Positions 1-8,367 are shown, counted from the stretch's first letter. The stretch is 30,440 bases of DNA from Actinomycetota bacterium (GCA_009702465.1 WLHY01000001.1:1-30440), one strand, 5' to 3'. Made by a program: numbers and translations. The notes: generated by a model not told the origin, from the letters alone.

Positions 1-2
1 AT

Positions 3-413
3 GATGAGAGTACTTATCTAATTACCTTACCGGGTGAAACAAAGCTACAGACCCATTGTGCGCTGGTAATTGGTGATCACTCCTTAAGTATCAACGCCTT
101 TGTGATTAGAAAACCAGATGAGAATCAAGTAGGTGTATATGAGTATTTGTTAAAGAAAAATGCATCGATGTACTCAGTTGCCTTTGCCTTAAATGAGCTA
201 GGTGATATTTATTTAGTTGGCAGATTGCCACTTGCGGCAATAAGTGAGCGCGAGATTGATCGAATTTTAGGTGCAGTTCTTCAATACTCTGACTCTTGCT
301 TTAATCCATTACTTGAACTTGGTTTCTCATCCTCAATTCGTCGCGAATGGGCATGGCGAGTATCTCGAGGTGAATCATTAGCAAATCTGCAAGCTTTCCA
401 GCACTTAATTTAA
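3..413 (+). CDS. YbjN-family protein, 3' part (5' end outside window)
   Basis: The frame is open from the first bases of the window to TAA at 411-413, so the true start lies upstream; an internal GTG at 102 is not the likely start. The visible residues (about 136) fit the actinobacterial YbjN-like family that sits next to gpm in mycobacteria (the Rv0487 type). Recognisable stretches are a TLPGE segment, FVIRKPDEN, LLKKNA, a GDIYLVGRLPL block and a C-terminal RREWAWRVSRGE block. YbjN-like proteins are small alpha/beta folds, some compared to secretion chaperones; the role of this branch is unknown. gpmA follows after 18 nt on the same strand, so the two are probably co-transcribed. Confidence 0.8.
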   Translation, partial: DESTYLITLPGETKLQTHCALVIGDHSLSINAFVIRKPDENQVGVYEYLLKKNASMYSVAFALNELGDIYLVGRLPLAAISEREIDRILGAVLQYSDSCFNPLLELGFSSSIRREWAWRVSRGESLANLQAFQHLI

Positions 414-431
414 GTATGGCAGGATAGGCAC

Positions 432-1172
432 ATGAAATTAATTTTGCTCCGCCATGGTGAGAGTGAATGGAATGCAAAAAATCTTTTTACTGGCTGGGTT
501 GATGTTGCACTCTCTGCAAAAGGAAGAGAAGAGGCAAAGCGTGGTGGCTTACTTCTAAAGGAGCGCAACCTATTGCCCGATATTGTGCACACCTCACTGC
601 TGCGCAGAGCAATAAATACTGCTTCCTTTGCCCTAGATAATTGTGAACGTCATTGGATTCCGGTTAAGCGAAGCTGGCGATTAAATGAGCGACATTACGG
701 TGCTTTGCAAGGAAAAGATAAAGCAGCAACTTTAAAGGAGTATGGCGAGGAGCAGTTTCAACTTTGGCGCAGATCATTTGATGTGCCACCACCTGCAATT
801 GCCGATAATGATCAGTACTCACAAAGTAATGATCCACGTTACGCTGATTTAGGTTCAAATTTACCAAAGAGTGAGTGCTTAAAAGATGTGGTTGATCGCA
901 TGATTCCATATTTAGTTGGCGAGATCTTTGATGATATGCGCAGTGGTAAAACTGTTTTAGTTACTGCTCACGGTAATTCAATTCGCGCCATTGTTAAGCA
1001 TCTTGATGGGATCTCTGATTCAGATATCGCTGGTGTAAATATCCCAACCGGTATTCCATTGCTTTATGAGTTTAATGCGGATTTTAAACCAATTAAAAAG
1101 GGTGGCGAGTATCTAGATCCAATTGCGGCACAAGCTGCTATTGCCGCAGTTGCAAATCAGGGAAAAAAGTAA
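432..1172 (+). CDS. gpmA: 2,3-bisphosphoglycerate-dependent phosphoglycerate mutase
   Basis: Cytosolic glycolytic enzyme that interconverts 3- and 2-phosphoglycerate through a phosphohistidine. At 246 aa it has the usual length of the dPGM family. The N-terminal RHGESEWN motif (residues 7-14) carries the phosphorylated His8. Arg59 in SLLRRA, Glu86 in LNERHYG and His180 in TAHGNS complete the expected active site. The start ATG is preceded by AGGA at 421-424 with a 7-nt spacer. It follows the YbjN-like gene by 18 nt and ends 2 nt from the convergent phoU stop. The gpm, senX3, regX3 neighbourhood is a known actinobacterial arrangement. Confidence 0.97.
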   Translation: MKLILLRHGESEWNAKNLFTGWVDVALSAKGREEAKRGGLLLKERNLLPDIVHTSLLRRAINTASFALDNCERHWIPVKRSWRLNERHYGALQGKDKAATLKEYGEEQFQLWRRSFDVPPPAIADNDQYSQSNDPRYADLGSNLPKSECLKDVVDRMIPYLVGEIFDDMRSGKTVLVTAHGNSIRAIVKHLDGISDSDIAGVNIPTGIPLLYEFNADFKPIKKGGEYLDPIAAQAAIAAVANQGKK

Positions 1173-1181
1173 ACTTACTTT
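1166..1181. terminator. weak AT-rich hairpin between convergent gpmA and phoU
   Basis: AAAGTA at 1166-1171 pairs with TACTTT at 1176-1181 around a 4-nt loop. The stop codons of both convergent genes lie inside it, and A/T tracts flank it on both sides. It may act as a small bidirectional terminator, but the stem is weak. Confidence 0.3.
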
Positions 1182-1828
1182 GCGTCTGAGGCGAACTCGC
1201 CCTTAACTAAAAAGTACACACGGCGGGCGATTGAGACAGCGTGGTCTGCGCATCGCTCGTAATAACGAGCAAGTAATGTCATATCAATTGCGGTCTCTAC
1301 TCCATGCTTCCAAGATGGCTCTAGAAGTGTTGAAATGATTCTGCGGTGCAATTTATCCATCTCATCATCATCTGTTTCCAATTCAAGAGCAAGATTAGTG
1401 TCACGTTGCTCTAAAACAACCGCCATTTTTTCAATGATCTTTCCACAAACTCGGCCCATCTCCTCAATTGTCAGAGACAACTCTGGTGGTACTGCGGTAC
1501 TTGGGTATCTCATTCGTGCAGATTTTGCGATGTGATCTGCTAAATCTCCCATTCGCTCTAGATCAGCGGACATACGAAGTGAGGTAACTAAGGTACGTAA
1601 ATCAGCAGCAACTGGTTGTTGTCTAGCAATTAAATTAATGGTTCTGGCATCCAACTCATGTTGCATATCATTAATTATTGAATCCTCTTGAATAACCTTT
1701 TCGGCAAGAGCTAAATCTGCTGTTAATAAAGCTGTGGTTGCACTCTCCATGGCAATCTTTACTAGGCCTGACATCTGAACCAAGGTGGCTCCGACAGCAT
1801 CTAGCTCTTCATGGAATTGATTACGCAT
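1175..1828 (-). CDS. phoU: phosphate-signalling regulator PhoU
   Basis: 217-aa all-helical PhoU protein with two tandem PhoU domains (roughly residues 10-100 and 115-205). Visible family features include MRNQFHEELDAV at the N-terminus, EDSIINDMQHELD with acidic metal-binding residues, RMGDLADHIAKSA closing repeat 1, and YYERCADHAVSIARRV closing repeat 2. PhoU links Pst-type phosphate transport to the sensor kinase and damps the phosphate-starvation response at high phosphate. It is divergent from senX3-regX3, its expected partners. The start has no Shine-Dalgarno sequence; a TACCGT hexamer ends 6 nt before the ATG, fitting a leaderless transcript. No Pst transporter genes are in the window. 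Confidence 0.95.
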   Translation of the reverse strand: MRNQFHEELDAVGATLVQMSGLVKIAMESATTALLTADLALAEKVIQEDSIINDMQHELDARTINLIARQQPVAADLRTLVTSLRMSADLERMGDLADHIAKSARMRYPSTAVPPELSLTIEEMGRVCGKIIEKMAVVLEQRDTNLALELETDDDEMDKLHRRIISTLLEPSWKHGVETAIDMTLLARYYERCADHAVSIARRVYFLVKGEFASDAK

Positions 1829-1834
1829 AGGAGA

Positions 1835-1840
1835 ACGGTA
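1835..1840 (-). promoter_or_regulatory. -10 element of a leaderless phoU promoter
   Basis: On the minus strand TACCGT lies exactly 6 nt before the phoU ATG, so transcription should begin at or next to the start codon. No convincing -35 was found. The same spacing recurs at ten other genes in this window. Confidence 0.5.
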
Positions 1841-1933
1841 GTGGGTGGACCCATAATCTGGCGGGAGGAAAGTGAACAGGTCCTAAATATGGGGTAAAGA
1901 ATTGGGTTATTTATGCCTGTCTAACACATAAAA

Positions 1934-1963
1934 TTCCCACTCAATCTTCATAACTCATACGAT
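1934..1963 (+). promoter_or_regulatory. senX3-regX3 promoter, leaderless
   Basis: TTCCCA (1934-1939) and TACGAT (1958-1963) are 18 nt apart. The -10 ends 6 nt before the GTG at 1970, so the message probably starts at the start codon. There is no Shine-Dalgarno sequence. Confidence 0.5.
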
Positions 1964-1969
1964 ACCTCT

Positions 1970-3052
1970 GTGATGTGGCTATTTAAAGATAAAGAGAATG
2001 AGAAGAGTAAATCTGCACCATCAGATGTAGATCTTTCAACTCAGGGCTTTGATTTATTGCAAGCCATCGATGCTGAATCAATTGTGGTTGCACCAGGTGA
2101 GTTTGTTATTTACTACTCAAATGGCATTAGCAATTTAAATTTAATTAAAGATGAGCGAGTACAAAACTCTGATTTACTAAATTTAGTCCGTGCGGTTAGA
2201 AGATCGGGCGTAATGCAGGAGGCAACACTAGAACTACCCCGAGGCCCAATAGGTGCTGGAACTCATGATCTACTTGTTCGTGTCACACCACTTGGCGATC
2301 ACGGCTTGATCGCAATATTAATTTTTGATGACTCAGAGATTCGCAGATTAGATTCAATTCGTCGGGATTTTGTGGCAAATATTTCACATGAGTTAAAAAC
2401 ACCAATTGGTGCGCTTTCTATCTTAAGTGAAGCAGTTCTTGAGGCTAGCGAGGATCCAGAGGCGGTCATAAAGTTTGCTAATCGGATGCAAACTGAGAGC
2501 AAGCGATTAACTGAGCTAGTACAAGAGATTATTGATCTCTCCCGACTTCAAGATGATGACCCACTTAAAGATGGAAAGAGATTTGATATAGCCGAGGTTA
2601 TTCATGATGCAATGGATCAATCCAAGTTAAGCGCACAGGTAAGAAAGATTACTTTGTTTTTCGAGTCAACTGTAAAGGCGCTAGTCAATGGTGATCGCAG
2701 CCAGCTCAGTATGGCGATTCATAACCTAATTGAGAATGCCATTAATTACAGTCCAGATTCCACAAGAGTTGCGATTGATTTAAAGGTTACAAATCAAATC
2801 GCCGAGATCTCAATCTCAGATCAGGGAATTGGAATACCAGAGAAGGATATTGAGCGAATCTTTGAAAGATTTTACCGAGTTGATCCAGCACGCTCACGTT
2901 TGACTGGCGGCACTGGTCTTGGCTTATCAATTGTTAAACACATTGCACTAAATCATGGTGGCGATGTATCGGTTTGGAGTGTTGAGGGCGCGGGAAGTAC
3001 ATTCACACTTAGATTCCCAATTGCAACTGAAATTTCAGAGAGCAGTAAATGA
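1970..3052 (+). CDS. senX3: phosphate-responsive sensor histidine kinase SenX3 (no membrane anchor)
   Basis: 360-aa histidine kinase. A PAS-like sensor region (about residues 28-120) is followed by HisKA with the H-box DFVANISHELKTP (phosphoacceptor His140). The HATPase domain has the N-box HNLIENAINYS (251-261), G1 DQGIGIP (284-290), the F-box FERFYRVD and G2 GGTGLGLS (313-320). Mycobacterial SenX3 begins with two membrane helices; here the N-terminus is charged (KDKENEKSK) with no hydrophobic segment. An in-frame stop at 1922-1924 rules out a longer start, so the protein appears soluble. Translation starts at GTG 1970 (or ATG 1973). It overlaps regX3 by 4 nt (ATGA), indicating an operon. 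Confidence 0.93.
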   Translation: MMWLFKDKENEKSKSAPSDVDLSTQGFDLLQAIDAESIVVAPGEFVIYYSNGISNLNLIKDERVQNSDLLNLVRAVRRSGVMQEATLELPRGPIGAGTHDLLVRVTPLGDHGLIAILIFDDSEIRRLDSIRRDFVANISHELKTPIGALSILSEAVLEASEDPEAVIKFANRMQTESKRLTELVQEIIDLSRLQDDDPLKDGKRFDIAEVIHDAMDQSKLSAQVRKITLFFESTVKALVNGDRSQLSMAIHNLIENAINYSPDSTRVAIDLKVTNQIAEISISDQGIGIPEKDIERIFERFYRVDPARSRLTGGTGLGLSIVKHIALNHGGDVSVWSVEGAGSTFTLRFPIATEISESSK

Positions 3053-3732
3053 CAAAAATATTGGTCGTTGAAGATGAGGCCTCTTTCTCCGATGCGCTCT
3101 CTTATGTATTAACCAAAGAGGGTTACCAGGTAACAGTGGCCGATACCGGTGATGGTGCAATAAAAGCATTTGATAAAGAGGGTGCGGATTTAGTTTTACT
3201 TGATTTGATGTTGCCTGGCTTATCTGGCACTGAGGTTTGTCGCCAACTGCGCACTAGATCGCAGGTTCCAATAATTATGTTAACGGCCAAGGATTCAGAG
3301 GTAGATAAGGTTGTAGGTCTAGAACTTGGCGCGGATGATTATGTAACAAAGCCTTATTCAAAGGCGGAGTTAATTGCTCGAATCAAAGCGGTCTTGCGAC
3401 GCGGAGGTTCTGAACCATCTGAAAAAGAGGAGAAGATAATTTCAGCTGGTCCGGTTGAGATAGATATTGAAAGTCATAAAGTCAAAGTGCTTGGTGAGTT
3501 TGTTTCATTTCCATTAAAGGAGTTTGAGTTACTAGAGTTTTTAGTTCGAAACAGTGGCCGAGTTTTAACCCGTGTTCAATTGATTGATCGTATTTGGGGA
3601 AGTGATTACTTTGGTGATACCAAGACACTAGATGTACATATCAAGCGATTGCGCACAAAGATTGAAAAGGATCCAGCTAATCCAGTATTTATCTTAACGA
3701 TTCGCGGTCTTGGCTATAAATTTGAAGGCTAA
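3049..3732 (+). CDS. regX3: phosphate-response regulator RegX3 (OmpR/PhoB family)
   Basis: 227-aa response regulator and cognate partner of SenX3. The receiver domain (1-115) has acidic residues Glu8-Asp9, phosphoacceptor Asp52 in LLDLMLPG, Thr79 and Lys101 in KPYSK. The winged-helix effector domain (about 130-227) shows FPLKEFELLEFL, a recognition region ending in TLDVHIKRLRTKIE, and the C-terminal IRGLGYKFEG hairpin. In actinobacteria RegX3 or PhoP activates phosphate-scavenging genes through GTTCACC-like repeats. The start overlaps the senX3 stop as ATGA. Its end overlaps the convergent lipoprotein gene by 4 nt. Confidence 0.96.
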   Translation: MTKILVVEDEASFSDALSYVLTKEGYQVTVADTGDGAIKAFDKEGADLVLLDLMLPGLSGTEVCRQLRTRSQVPIIMLTAKDSEVDKVVGLELGADDYVTKPYSKAELIARIKAVLRRGGSEPSEKEEKIISAGPVEIDIESHKVKVLGEFVSFPLKEFELLEFLVRNSGRVLTRVQLIDRIWGSDYFGDTKTLDVHIKRLRTKIEKDPANPVFILTIRGLGYKFEG

Positions 3733-3737
3733 GCCTT
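3725..3737. terminator. short hairpin at the regX3 / lipoprotein convergent ends
   Basis: AAGGC (3725-3729) and GCCTT (3733-3737) flank a 3-nt loop that is the regX3 stop codon TAA. No T-tract follows, so function as a terminator is uncertain. Confidence 0.25.
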
Positions 3738-4226
3738 AAACCTCATGTTTTCAATATCGGTATAAATCCCATCAGCTGTAACAATTAATGCATCAAAATT
3801 AATTGGTGCCGCCTTAGTAAATGTCACAACAACTGGAATTCGATAGCCTGCTAGCGCGGTCATATTTGCTACCGATGCGTCAGCATTAGCAATATCGCCA
3901 ACAAAGGTAATTGGCGTATTTTTCTTTAACTCTAATGAATCAGCGGTTAATACTGCTGGTTGTCCATCGATAGTAATTGATGAAATTGCATCACCATCAT
4001 CGGCCCAATTAATAAATGTGCCGATCAAAACACCAGTTCCATCAATCTGCTTAACAACTAATAAATTACGAACTTGAATCTCATTGCTTTCACCTTCGAC
4101 GCCATCAGTTACTTGGTTAATCAATCTGGTTTCAGCATTTCCGCCAGCTGCACAACCTGTCATTAATATTGCAGTAACAAATGCGGCAATAATTTTTTTA
4201 GATTTCGAGGTAATAGTTCTGCTCAT
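3729..4226 (-). CDS. lpqE: LpqE-like lipoprotein
   Basis: 165-aa predicted lipoprotein. A basic N-terminus (SKSKK) leads into a hydrophobic stretch ending in the lipobox LMTGC; the modified Cys is residue 25 from this start. The mature part is about 140 residues, predicted beta-rich, with no motif I can assign to catalysis. It lies divergently next to carD, as LpqE does in mycobacteria (Rv3584 beside Rv3583c), which is the main basis for the name. The fold may be related to PCu(A)C-type copper chaperones, but no Met/His copper motif is visible. The ATG at 4226 is preferred over TTG 4232 because a TAACCT -10 element ends 6 nt before it. Confidence 0.7.
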   Translation of the reverse strand: MSRTITSKSKKIIAAFVTAILMTGCAAGGNAETRLINQVTDGVEGESNEIQVRNLLVVKQIDGTGVLIGTFINWADDGDAISSITIDGQPAVLTADSLELKKNTPITFVGDIANADASVANMTALAGYRIPVVVTFTKAAPINFDALIVTADGIYTDIENMRFKA

Positions 4227-4232
4227 GATCAA

Positions 4233-4238
4233 AGGTTA
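4233..4238 (-). promoter_or_regulatory. -10 element of a leaderless promoter for the LpqE-like gene
   Basis: TAACCT on the minus strand ends 6 nt before the ATG at 4226. TTCCCT lies 17 nt further upstream as a weak -35. No Shine-Dalgarno sequence is present. Confidence 0.5.
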
Positions 4239-4306
4239 TCTTTTCGCCAAAATAAAGGGAAAATTTGGGGCCAATAGCGCAGGTGAAATGGCTCCCAAAT
4301 TGCTGG

Positions 4307-4312
4307 TATCCT
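4307..4312 (+). promoter_or_regulatory. possible -10 element for carD
   Basis: TATCCT at 4307-4312 would place a start near 4319, giving a leader of about 20 nt containing AAAGG 10 nt before the carD ATG. No good -35 is visible, so this is tentative. The carD/lipoprotein divergent interval is 113 nt. Confidence 0.3.
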
Positions 4313-4339
4313 TAGCCTCTAGCGAAAGGCTCTTCCTAA

Positions 4340-4822
4340 ATGACATTTAAAGTGGGCGAAACCGTTGTTTATCCACATCACGGAGCTGCACAGATCGAAG
4401 CGATCGAGAAGCGCACGATCAAAGGTGAAGAGAAAATCTACCTAGTTTTAAAGGTCGCCCAGGGCGATTTAACTGTCCGAGTCCCAGCCGAGAATATTGA
4501 TCTAGTCGGAGTTCGCGATGTTGTTGATTCAGCGGGCCTAGATCGCGTGTTTAATGTTTTGCGTCAGCCATACACCGAAGAGCCAACAAACTGGTCTCGT
4601 CGCTACAAAGCAAATGTTGAGAAGTTAGCTTCTGGTGATGTTATTAAGGTCGCCGAGGTTGTTCGTGATCTTTACCGTCGCGATTTAGATCGTGGCCTAT
4701 CTGCTGGCGAGAAGCGCATGCTTTCAAAGGCAAAACAAATTTTAGTTTCAGAGCTTGCTCTTGCCGAGCGCACTGATGAAGTAAAAGCTGCCACCCTGCT
4801 TGATGAGGTACTCGCCTCTTAA
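4340..4822 (+). CDS. carD: RNA polymerase-binding transcription factor CarD
   Basis: 160-aa CarD/CdnL protein. The N-terminal Tudor-like RNA polymerase interaction domain (1-55) shows [18 protein letters not shown]. The helical C-terminal domain carries the conserved Trp of [13 protein letters not shown], which in mycobacterial CarD wedges into the upstream edge of the transcription bubble and stabilises the open complex. In actinobacteria it associates with the housekeeping holoenzyme and affects rRNA promoters. It heads the series carD-ispDF-cysS-rlmB in the mycobacterial order; ispDF starts about 24 nt after its stop. Confidence 0.97.
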   Translation: MTFKVGETVVYPHHGAAQIEAIEKRTIKGEEKIYLVLKVAQGDLTVRVPAENIDLVGVRDVVDSAGLDRVFNVLRQPYTEEPTNWSRRYKANVEKLASGDVIKVAEVVRDLYRRDLDRGLSAGEKRMLSKAKQILVSELALAERTDEVKAATLLDEVLAS

Positions 4823-4846
4823 GTTGGCAGTTCACACTTGCCGGTC

Positions 4847-5992
4847 ATGATTAAAAAAACTGCAGCGATAATTGCTGGTGCAGGAAGCGGTCATCGATTA
4901 GGCGCAGATTTACCAAAGGCACTTGTTAAATTAATTGATAAAACCTTAGTTGAGCACGCAGTTAATTCTCTGGCACCTGTTGCTCAATTAATTGTAGTAA
5001 CCGCACCTGCTGGCTTTGAAGATCAATTTAAATCAATTCTTGGCGATCAGGTTAAAGTTATTACCGGTGGAGTTTTGCGAAGTGACAGTATTCGAATTGC
5101 GCTCGCAGAGATTGGTAATGAGTACGAGTTTGTACTGGTGCATGATGCAGCCCGTGCTATCGCATCAACTCAATTAGCCACAAATGTAATTAATGAGTTA
5201 GCAAGTGGTGAACAAGCGGTAATTCCGGCACTGGATGTTGTCGATACCATCAAAGAGATTGATGCAAATGGTTATGTTCGAAATACACCAGAACGTGCAA
5301 ATCTTCGTGCAGTGCAAACTCCGCAGGGCTTTGTGAAATCAGTGCTGGCACATGCACATGCATCTGCTGAAGATGCAACTGATGATGCCGCATTAGTTGA
5401 AGCAATTGGGATAAAGGTAAAGGTAATTGCGGGTGAAGAGCGGGCATTAAAAATCACCACAAAATCTGATCTAGCTCGCGCAGTTGAAATCTTGTTACCA
5501 AATATCCAACGAGAAATTCGAGTCGGTATTGGTACAGATGCTCATGCATTTAGTGCAGATACCTCCCGAAAACTTTGGCTAGCTGGCTTGCTTTGGGATG
5601 GCGAGATTGGCGTAGATGGTCATTCAGATGGTGATGTTGCAGCTCATGCAATTTGTGATGCACTTTTATCTGCTGCAAATCTTGGTGATTTAGGAAGCAA
5701 CTTTGGCGTAAGTGATCCAAAGTATGCAGGCGCATCTGGTGCAACCTTGCTTACTGAAAGCTTAAATAAGGTAATTTCAGCAGGCTTTGTAATTGAAAAT
5801 GTTGCGGTTCAAATCGTCGGTAATCGACCAAAGATTGGTACCCGGCGGGCAGAAGCTATCAGCGCAATTTCAAAGGCGTTAAATGGCGCGGTTGTTTCAG
5901 TTTCTGCAACATCAACAGATGGTTTGGGTTTTACCGGTGAAGGTAAGGGCTTATCCGCTATCGCAACCGCCTTAATCATCAGCGCTAAGTAA
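4847..5992 (+). CDS. ispDF: bifunctional IspD-IspF (MEP pathway)
   Basis: Fusion of two non-consecutive enzymes of the non-mevalonate isoprenoid route. The N-terminal IspD domain (about 1-220; 2-C-methyl-D-erythritol 4-phosphate cytidylyltransferase) has the nucleotide-binding [22 protein letters not shown] and TDDAALVEA motifs. The C-terminal IspF domain (about 223-381; 2,4-cyclodiphosphate synthase) has GTDAHAF with the zinc-binding Asp and His, [12 protein letters not shown] with the third ligand, and [11 protein letters not shown]. The two are separate adjacent genes in mycobacteria. ATG 4847 fits the IspD N-terminus; an in-frame TTG at 4838 is an alternative. Neither start has a strong ribosome binding site. 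Confidence 0.94.
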   Translation: MIKKTAAIIAGAGSGHRLGADLPKALVKLIDKTLVEHAVNSLAPVAQLIVVTAPAGFEDQFKSILGDQVKVITGGVLRSDSIRIALAEIGNEYEFVLVHDAARAIASTQLATNVINELASGEQAVIPALDVVDTIKEIDANGYVRNTPERANLRAVQTPQGFVKSVLAHAHASAEDATDDAALVEAIGIKVKVIAGEERALKITTKSDLARAVEILLPNIQREIRVGIGTDAHAFSADTSRKLWLAGLLWDGEIGVDGHSDGDVAAHAICDALLSAANLGDLGSNFGVSDPKYAGASGATLLTESLNKVISAGFVIENVAVQIVGNRPKIGTRRAEAISAISKALNGAVVSVSATSTDGLGFTGEGKGLSAIATALIISAK

Positions 5993-6001
5993 AGTAGCAA
6001 G

Positions 6002-6007
6002 TAGAAT
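6002..6007 (+). promoter_or_regulatory. -10 element of a leaderless cysS promoter
   Basis: TAGAAT (5 of 6 matches to TATAAT) ends exactly 6 nt before the cysS ATG in the short ispDF-cysS gap. This suggests cysS has its own start site as well as read-through from carD. Confidence 0.55.
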
Positions 6008-6013
6008 TCAATA

Positions 6014-7387
6014 ATGAGCGCACTTAATTTATATGACACTAAAACTCGCAGTGTTGCGCCATTTAAATCATTAAAGCCAAAGCAGGTTGGTATTTACCTA
6101 TGTGGCGCCACCGTTCAAGCTCCGCCACATATTGGGCACATCAGAAGTGGTGTTAATTTTGATATTTTACGCCGTTGGTTAATTGCAAGTGGTTATGAGG
6201 TTACCTTTGTTCGCAATGTAACTGATATTGATGACAAGATTTTGCACAAAGCGGTTCATGAAGAGATCCCGTGGTGGGCGGTTGCCATGAAGTATGAACG
6301 AGCATTTACCGATGCCTACAACGCTTTAAATGTTTTACCGCCAACCTATGAGCCTCGCGCTACCGGCCACATAACTCAGATGATTAATTTGATGCAGATA
6401 TTAATTGATAATGGATCAGCCTACGCCCCAGGAAATGGCGATGTTTATTTAGAGGTTCGTAAGTTGAAGGAGTATTTAACATTATCTAATCAAAAATTAG
6501 ATGATCTGCAATCAGCAGAGGATGCAGATTTAACCTATAAAAAAGATCCTCGTGATTTTGCATTATGGAAAGCGGCAAAAGCTGGTGATCCATCTTGGCC
6601 AACACCATGGGGAGATGGTAGACCTGGTTGGCATCTAGAGTGTTCAGCAATGGCACATGCATATTTAGGTGAGGCATTTGATATTCATGGTGGTGGCTTA
6701 GATTTAATCTTTCCACACCACGAGAATGAGATTGCGCAATCACAAGCCGCTGGTTATAAATTTGCAAATACCTGGATGCACAATGCTTGGGTTACAACCT
6801 CAGGTGAAAAAATGAGTAAATCTTTAGGTAACTCATTACAGGTGCAGGAGATTTTAAAGAAGGTGCGCGGCATTGAATTACGTTGGTATTTAGGAAGTGC
6901 GCATTACCGGTCAATGCTCGAATTCTCCTTCGAGGCATTAGCTGAATCAGCAACAGCATTTCGCAGAGTAGAAGCATTCCTTGCCCGAGCTAAATCTGTA
7001 TTGGGGGCTGAACCACAACCTGTAATTGCTGCCGAGTTTGCTGCTGCAATGAATGATGATTTAGCGGTCCCACAAGCGCTAGCTTTTATCGCAGAAAGCA
7101 TGCGAATTGGCAATACTTCAGCTGATGATAAAAAGGTAATTGCAAAGACAGCTGGTGAAGTTCGTGGCGCCCTATCCATTTTAGGTTGCGATCCATTTGA
7201 TCCAGTATTTGCAGCTAGTAAATCAAATGATGCCGCAATGGATGGTTTGATTAAGTTAGCGCTAGAACAACGTGAAGCAGCTAGATTACGTAAAGATTTT
7301 GCAGCCGCAGATGCAATTAGAGATCAGATTGCATCCCTTGGTGTAATTGTTGAAGATACCCCTAATGGTCCAAGATGGAGTTACTAA
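6014..7387 (+). CDS. cysS: cysteinyl-tRNA synthetase
   Basis: 457-aa class I aminoacyl-tRNA synthetase that charges tRNA-Cys. Signature features are the zinc ligand Cys30 in YLCGATV, the HIGH motif at 39-42, the family block NVTDIDDKI (68-76), further zinc ligands Cys210 (WHLECSAMA) and His235/His236 (PHHENEI), and KMSKS at 266-270. The C-terminal helical anticodon-binding region runs to the end. The related mycothiol ligase MshC was considered, but the full-length C-terminal domain and the ispF-cysS-rlmB order favour CysS. The leaderless promoter supports ATG 6014. Confidence 0.96.
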   Translation: MSALNLYDTKTRSVAPFKSLKPKQVGIYLCGATVQAPPHIGHIRSGVNFDILRRWLIASGYEVTFVRNVTDIDDKILHKAVHEEIPWWAVAMKYERAFTDAYNALNVLPPTYEPRATGHITQMINLMQILIDNGSAYAPGNGDVYLEVRKLKEYLTLSNQKLDDLQSAEDADLTYKKDPRDFALWKAAKAGDPSWPTPWGDGRPGWHLECSAMAHAYLGEAFDIHGGGLDLIFPHHENEIAQSQAAGYKFANTWMHNAWVTTSGEKMSKSLGNSLQVQEILKKVRGIELRWYLGSAHYRSMLEFSFEALAESATAFRRVEAFLARAKSVLGAEPQPVIAAEFAAAMNDDLAVPQALAFIAESMRIGNTSADDKKVIAKTAGEVRGALSILGCDPFDPVFAASKSNDAAMDGLIKLALEQREAARLRKDFAAADAIRDQIASLGVIVEDTPNGPRWSY

Positions 7388-8367
7388 TGGTGCGTCCAGG
7401 TAAATCAAGAAAAGATCAACCAAAATCTAAAGAGCGATCAAGATCTAAGGAGCGACCACGTGCCAGCGAAGGTGCAAAGCCAGCTGGAAAGTACAAAGCC
7501 AAGAGTAAGGATGAGAAAAAATCTGGCTTCAAAGGAAAAGATCGAGAGATCTCACGTAAGCCAAACTTTCGCGAGGAGCGCAGAGAAAATCGCCGACCTG
7601 ATCGTCCTGAAAAAAGATTTGATCGCAAACAATCGGCACAGGATGCGGTCGCTGGTAAGAACAGTGTGGTCGAGGCACTACGCGCAAAGATTCCAGCAAA
7701 AGAGCTAGTTGTTGCAATTAAGGTCGAGCTAGATGAAAAAATTTCAGAGGCGATTCGATTAGCAAAAAACTCTGATCTGCCAATCAAAGAGTTACCTCGC
7801 AGAGCGCTAGATGAGTTAACTGGCAACGCAAATCATCAAGGTATCGCATTAGTAATCAAACCATTTAATTACAGCGAGTTTGATCAAGTGATTGCAAAGG
7901 CGAAAAAACCGATGATGTTAATTGGTTTAGATGGAATAACTGACCCACACAATTTAGGTGCCGTAGTTAGATCAGCTGCTGCCTTTAGTGCAGATGGTGT
8001 TGTCATTCCAGAGCGCCGAAATGCCTCAATGACTGGCTCTGCTTGGAAAGCATCTGCCGGTGCTGCCGCACGTATGCCAATCGCACAGGTTACAAATTTG
8101 GTTCGATCAATCGAGGATGCAAAGAAGGCTGGCTGCTTTGTAATTGGCCTAGATGCAGATGGCGATAGCGAGTTATCAAAGATGAATTTAGCCAATGAAT
8201 CTATCTACATCATTGTGGGCAGTGAAGGTAAAGGCCTATCTAGATTGGTTCGAGAAAAGTGTGATCTAGTTGTTTCAATTGCAATGCAATCTAATGTTGA
8301 ATCACTTAATGCCTCGGTTGCAACTGCAATCACTATGCACTGGGTGGCAACAGAGCGGGCTAAGTAA
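7387..8367 (+). CDS. rlmB: 23S rRNA (guanosine-2'-O)-methyltransferase, RlmB/TrmH family
   Basis: SPOUT-class methyltransferase; family members methylate G2251 of 23S rRNA using S-adenosylmethionine. An unusually long, highly charged Lys/Arg/Glu N-terminal extension of about 80 residues is probably disordered and RNA-binding. It is followed by a substrate-binding domain and the SpoU domain with motif 1 (DGITDPHNLGAVVRSA), motif 2 (IIVGSEGKGLSRLVREKCD) and motif 3 (SLNASVATAI). ATG 7387 overlaps the cysS stop (TAATG) and has GGAG at 7377-7380 with a 6-nt spacer. It is therefore preferred over the in-frame ATG at 7375, which would use that GGAG as coding sequence. Confidence 0.93.
   Translation: MVRPGKSRKDQPKSKERSRSKERPRASEGAKPAGKYKAKSKDEKKSGFKGKDREISRKPNFREERRENRRPDRPEKRFDRKQSAQDAVAGKNSVVEALRAKIPAKELVVAIKVELDEKISEAIRLAKNSDLPIKELPRRALDELTGNANHQGIALVIKPFNYSEFDQVIAKAKKPMMLIGLDGITDPHNLGAVVRSAAAFSADGVVIPERRNASMTGSAWKASAGAAARMPIAQVTNLVRSIEDAKKAGCFVIGLDADGDSELSKMNLANESIYIIVGSEGKGLSRLVREKCDLVVSIAMQSNVESLNASVATAITMHWVATERAK

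Noticed and set aside
4838..4846. TTG start for ispDF
   Set aside because: It is possible, but the conserved IspD N-terminus begins just after ATG 4847 and no ribosome site or -10 favours the TTG.
6014..7387. Mycothiol cysteine ligase MshC instead of CysS
   Set aside because: The full-length C-terminal domain and the carD-ispDF-cysS-rlmB order indicate the tRNA synthetase.
7460..7826. Several overlapping frames on both strands within rlmB
   Set aside because: They arise from the AG-rich low-complexity coding of the charged N-terminal extension and match no family.
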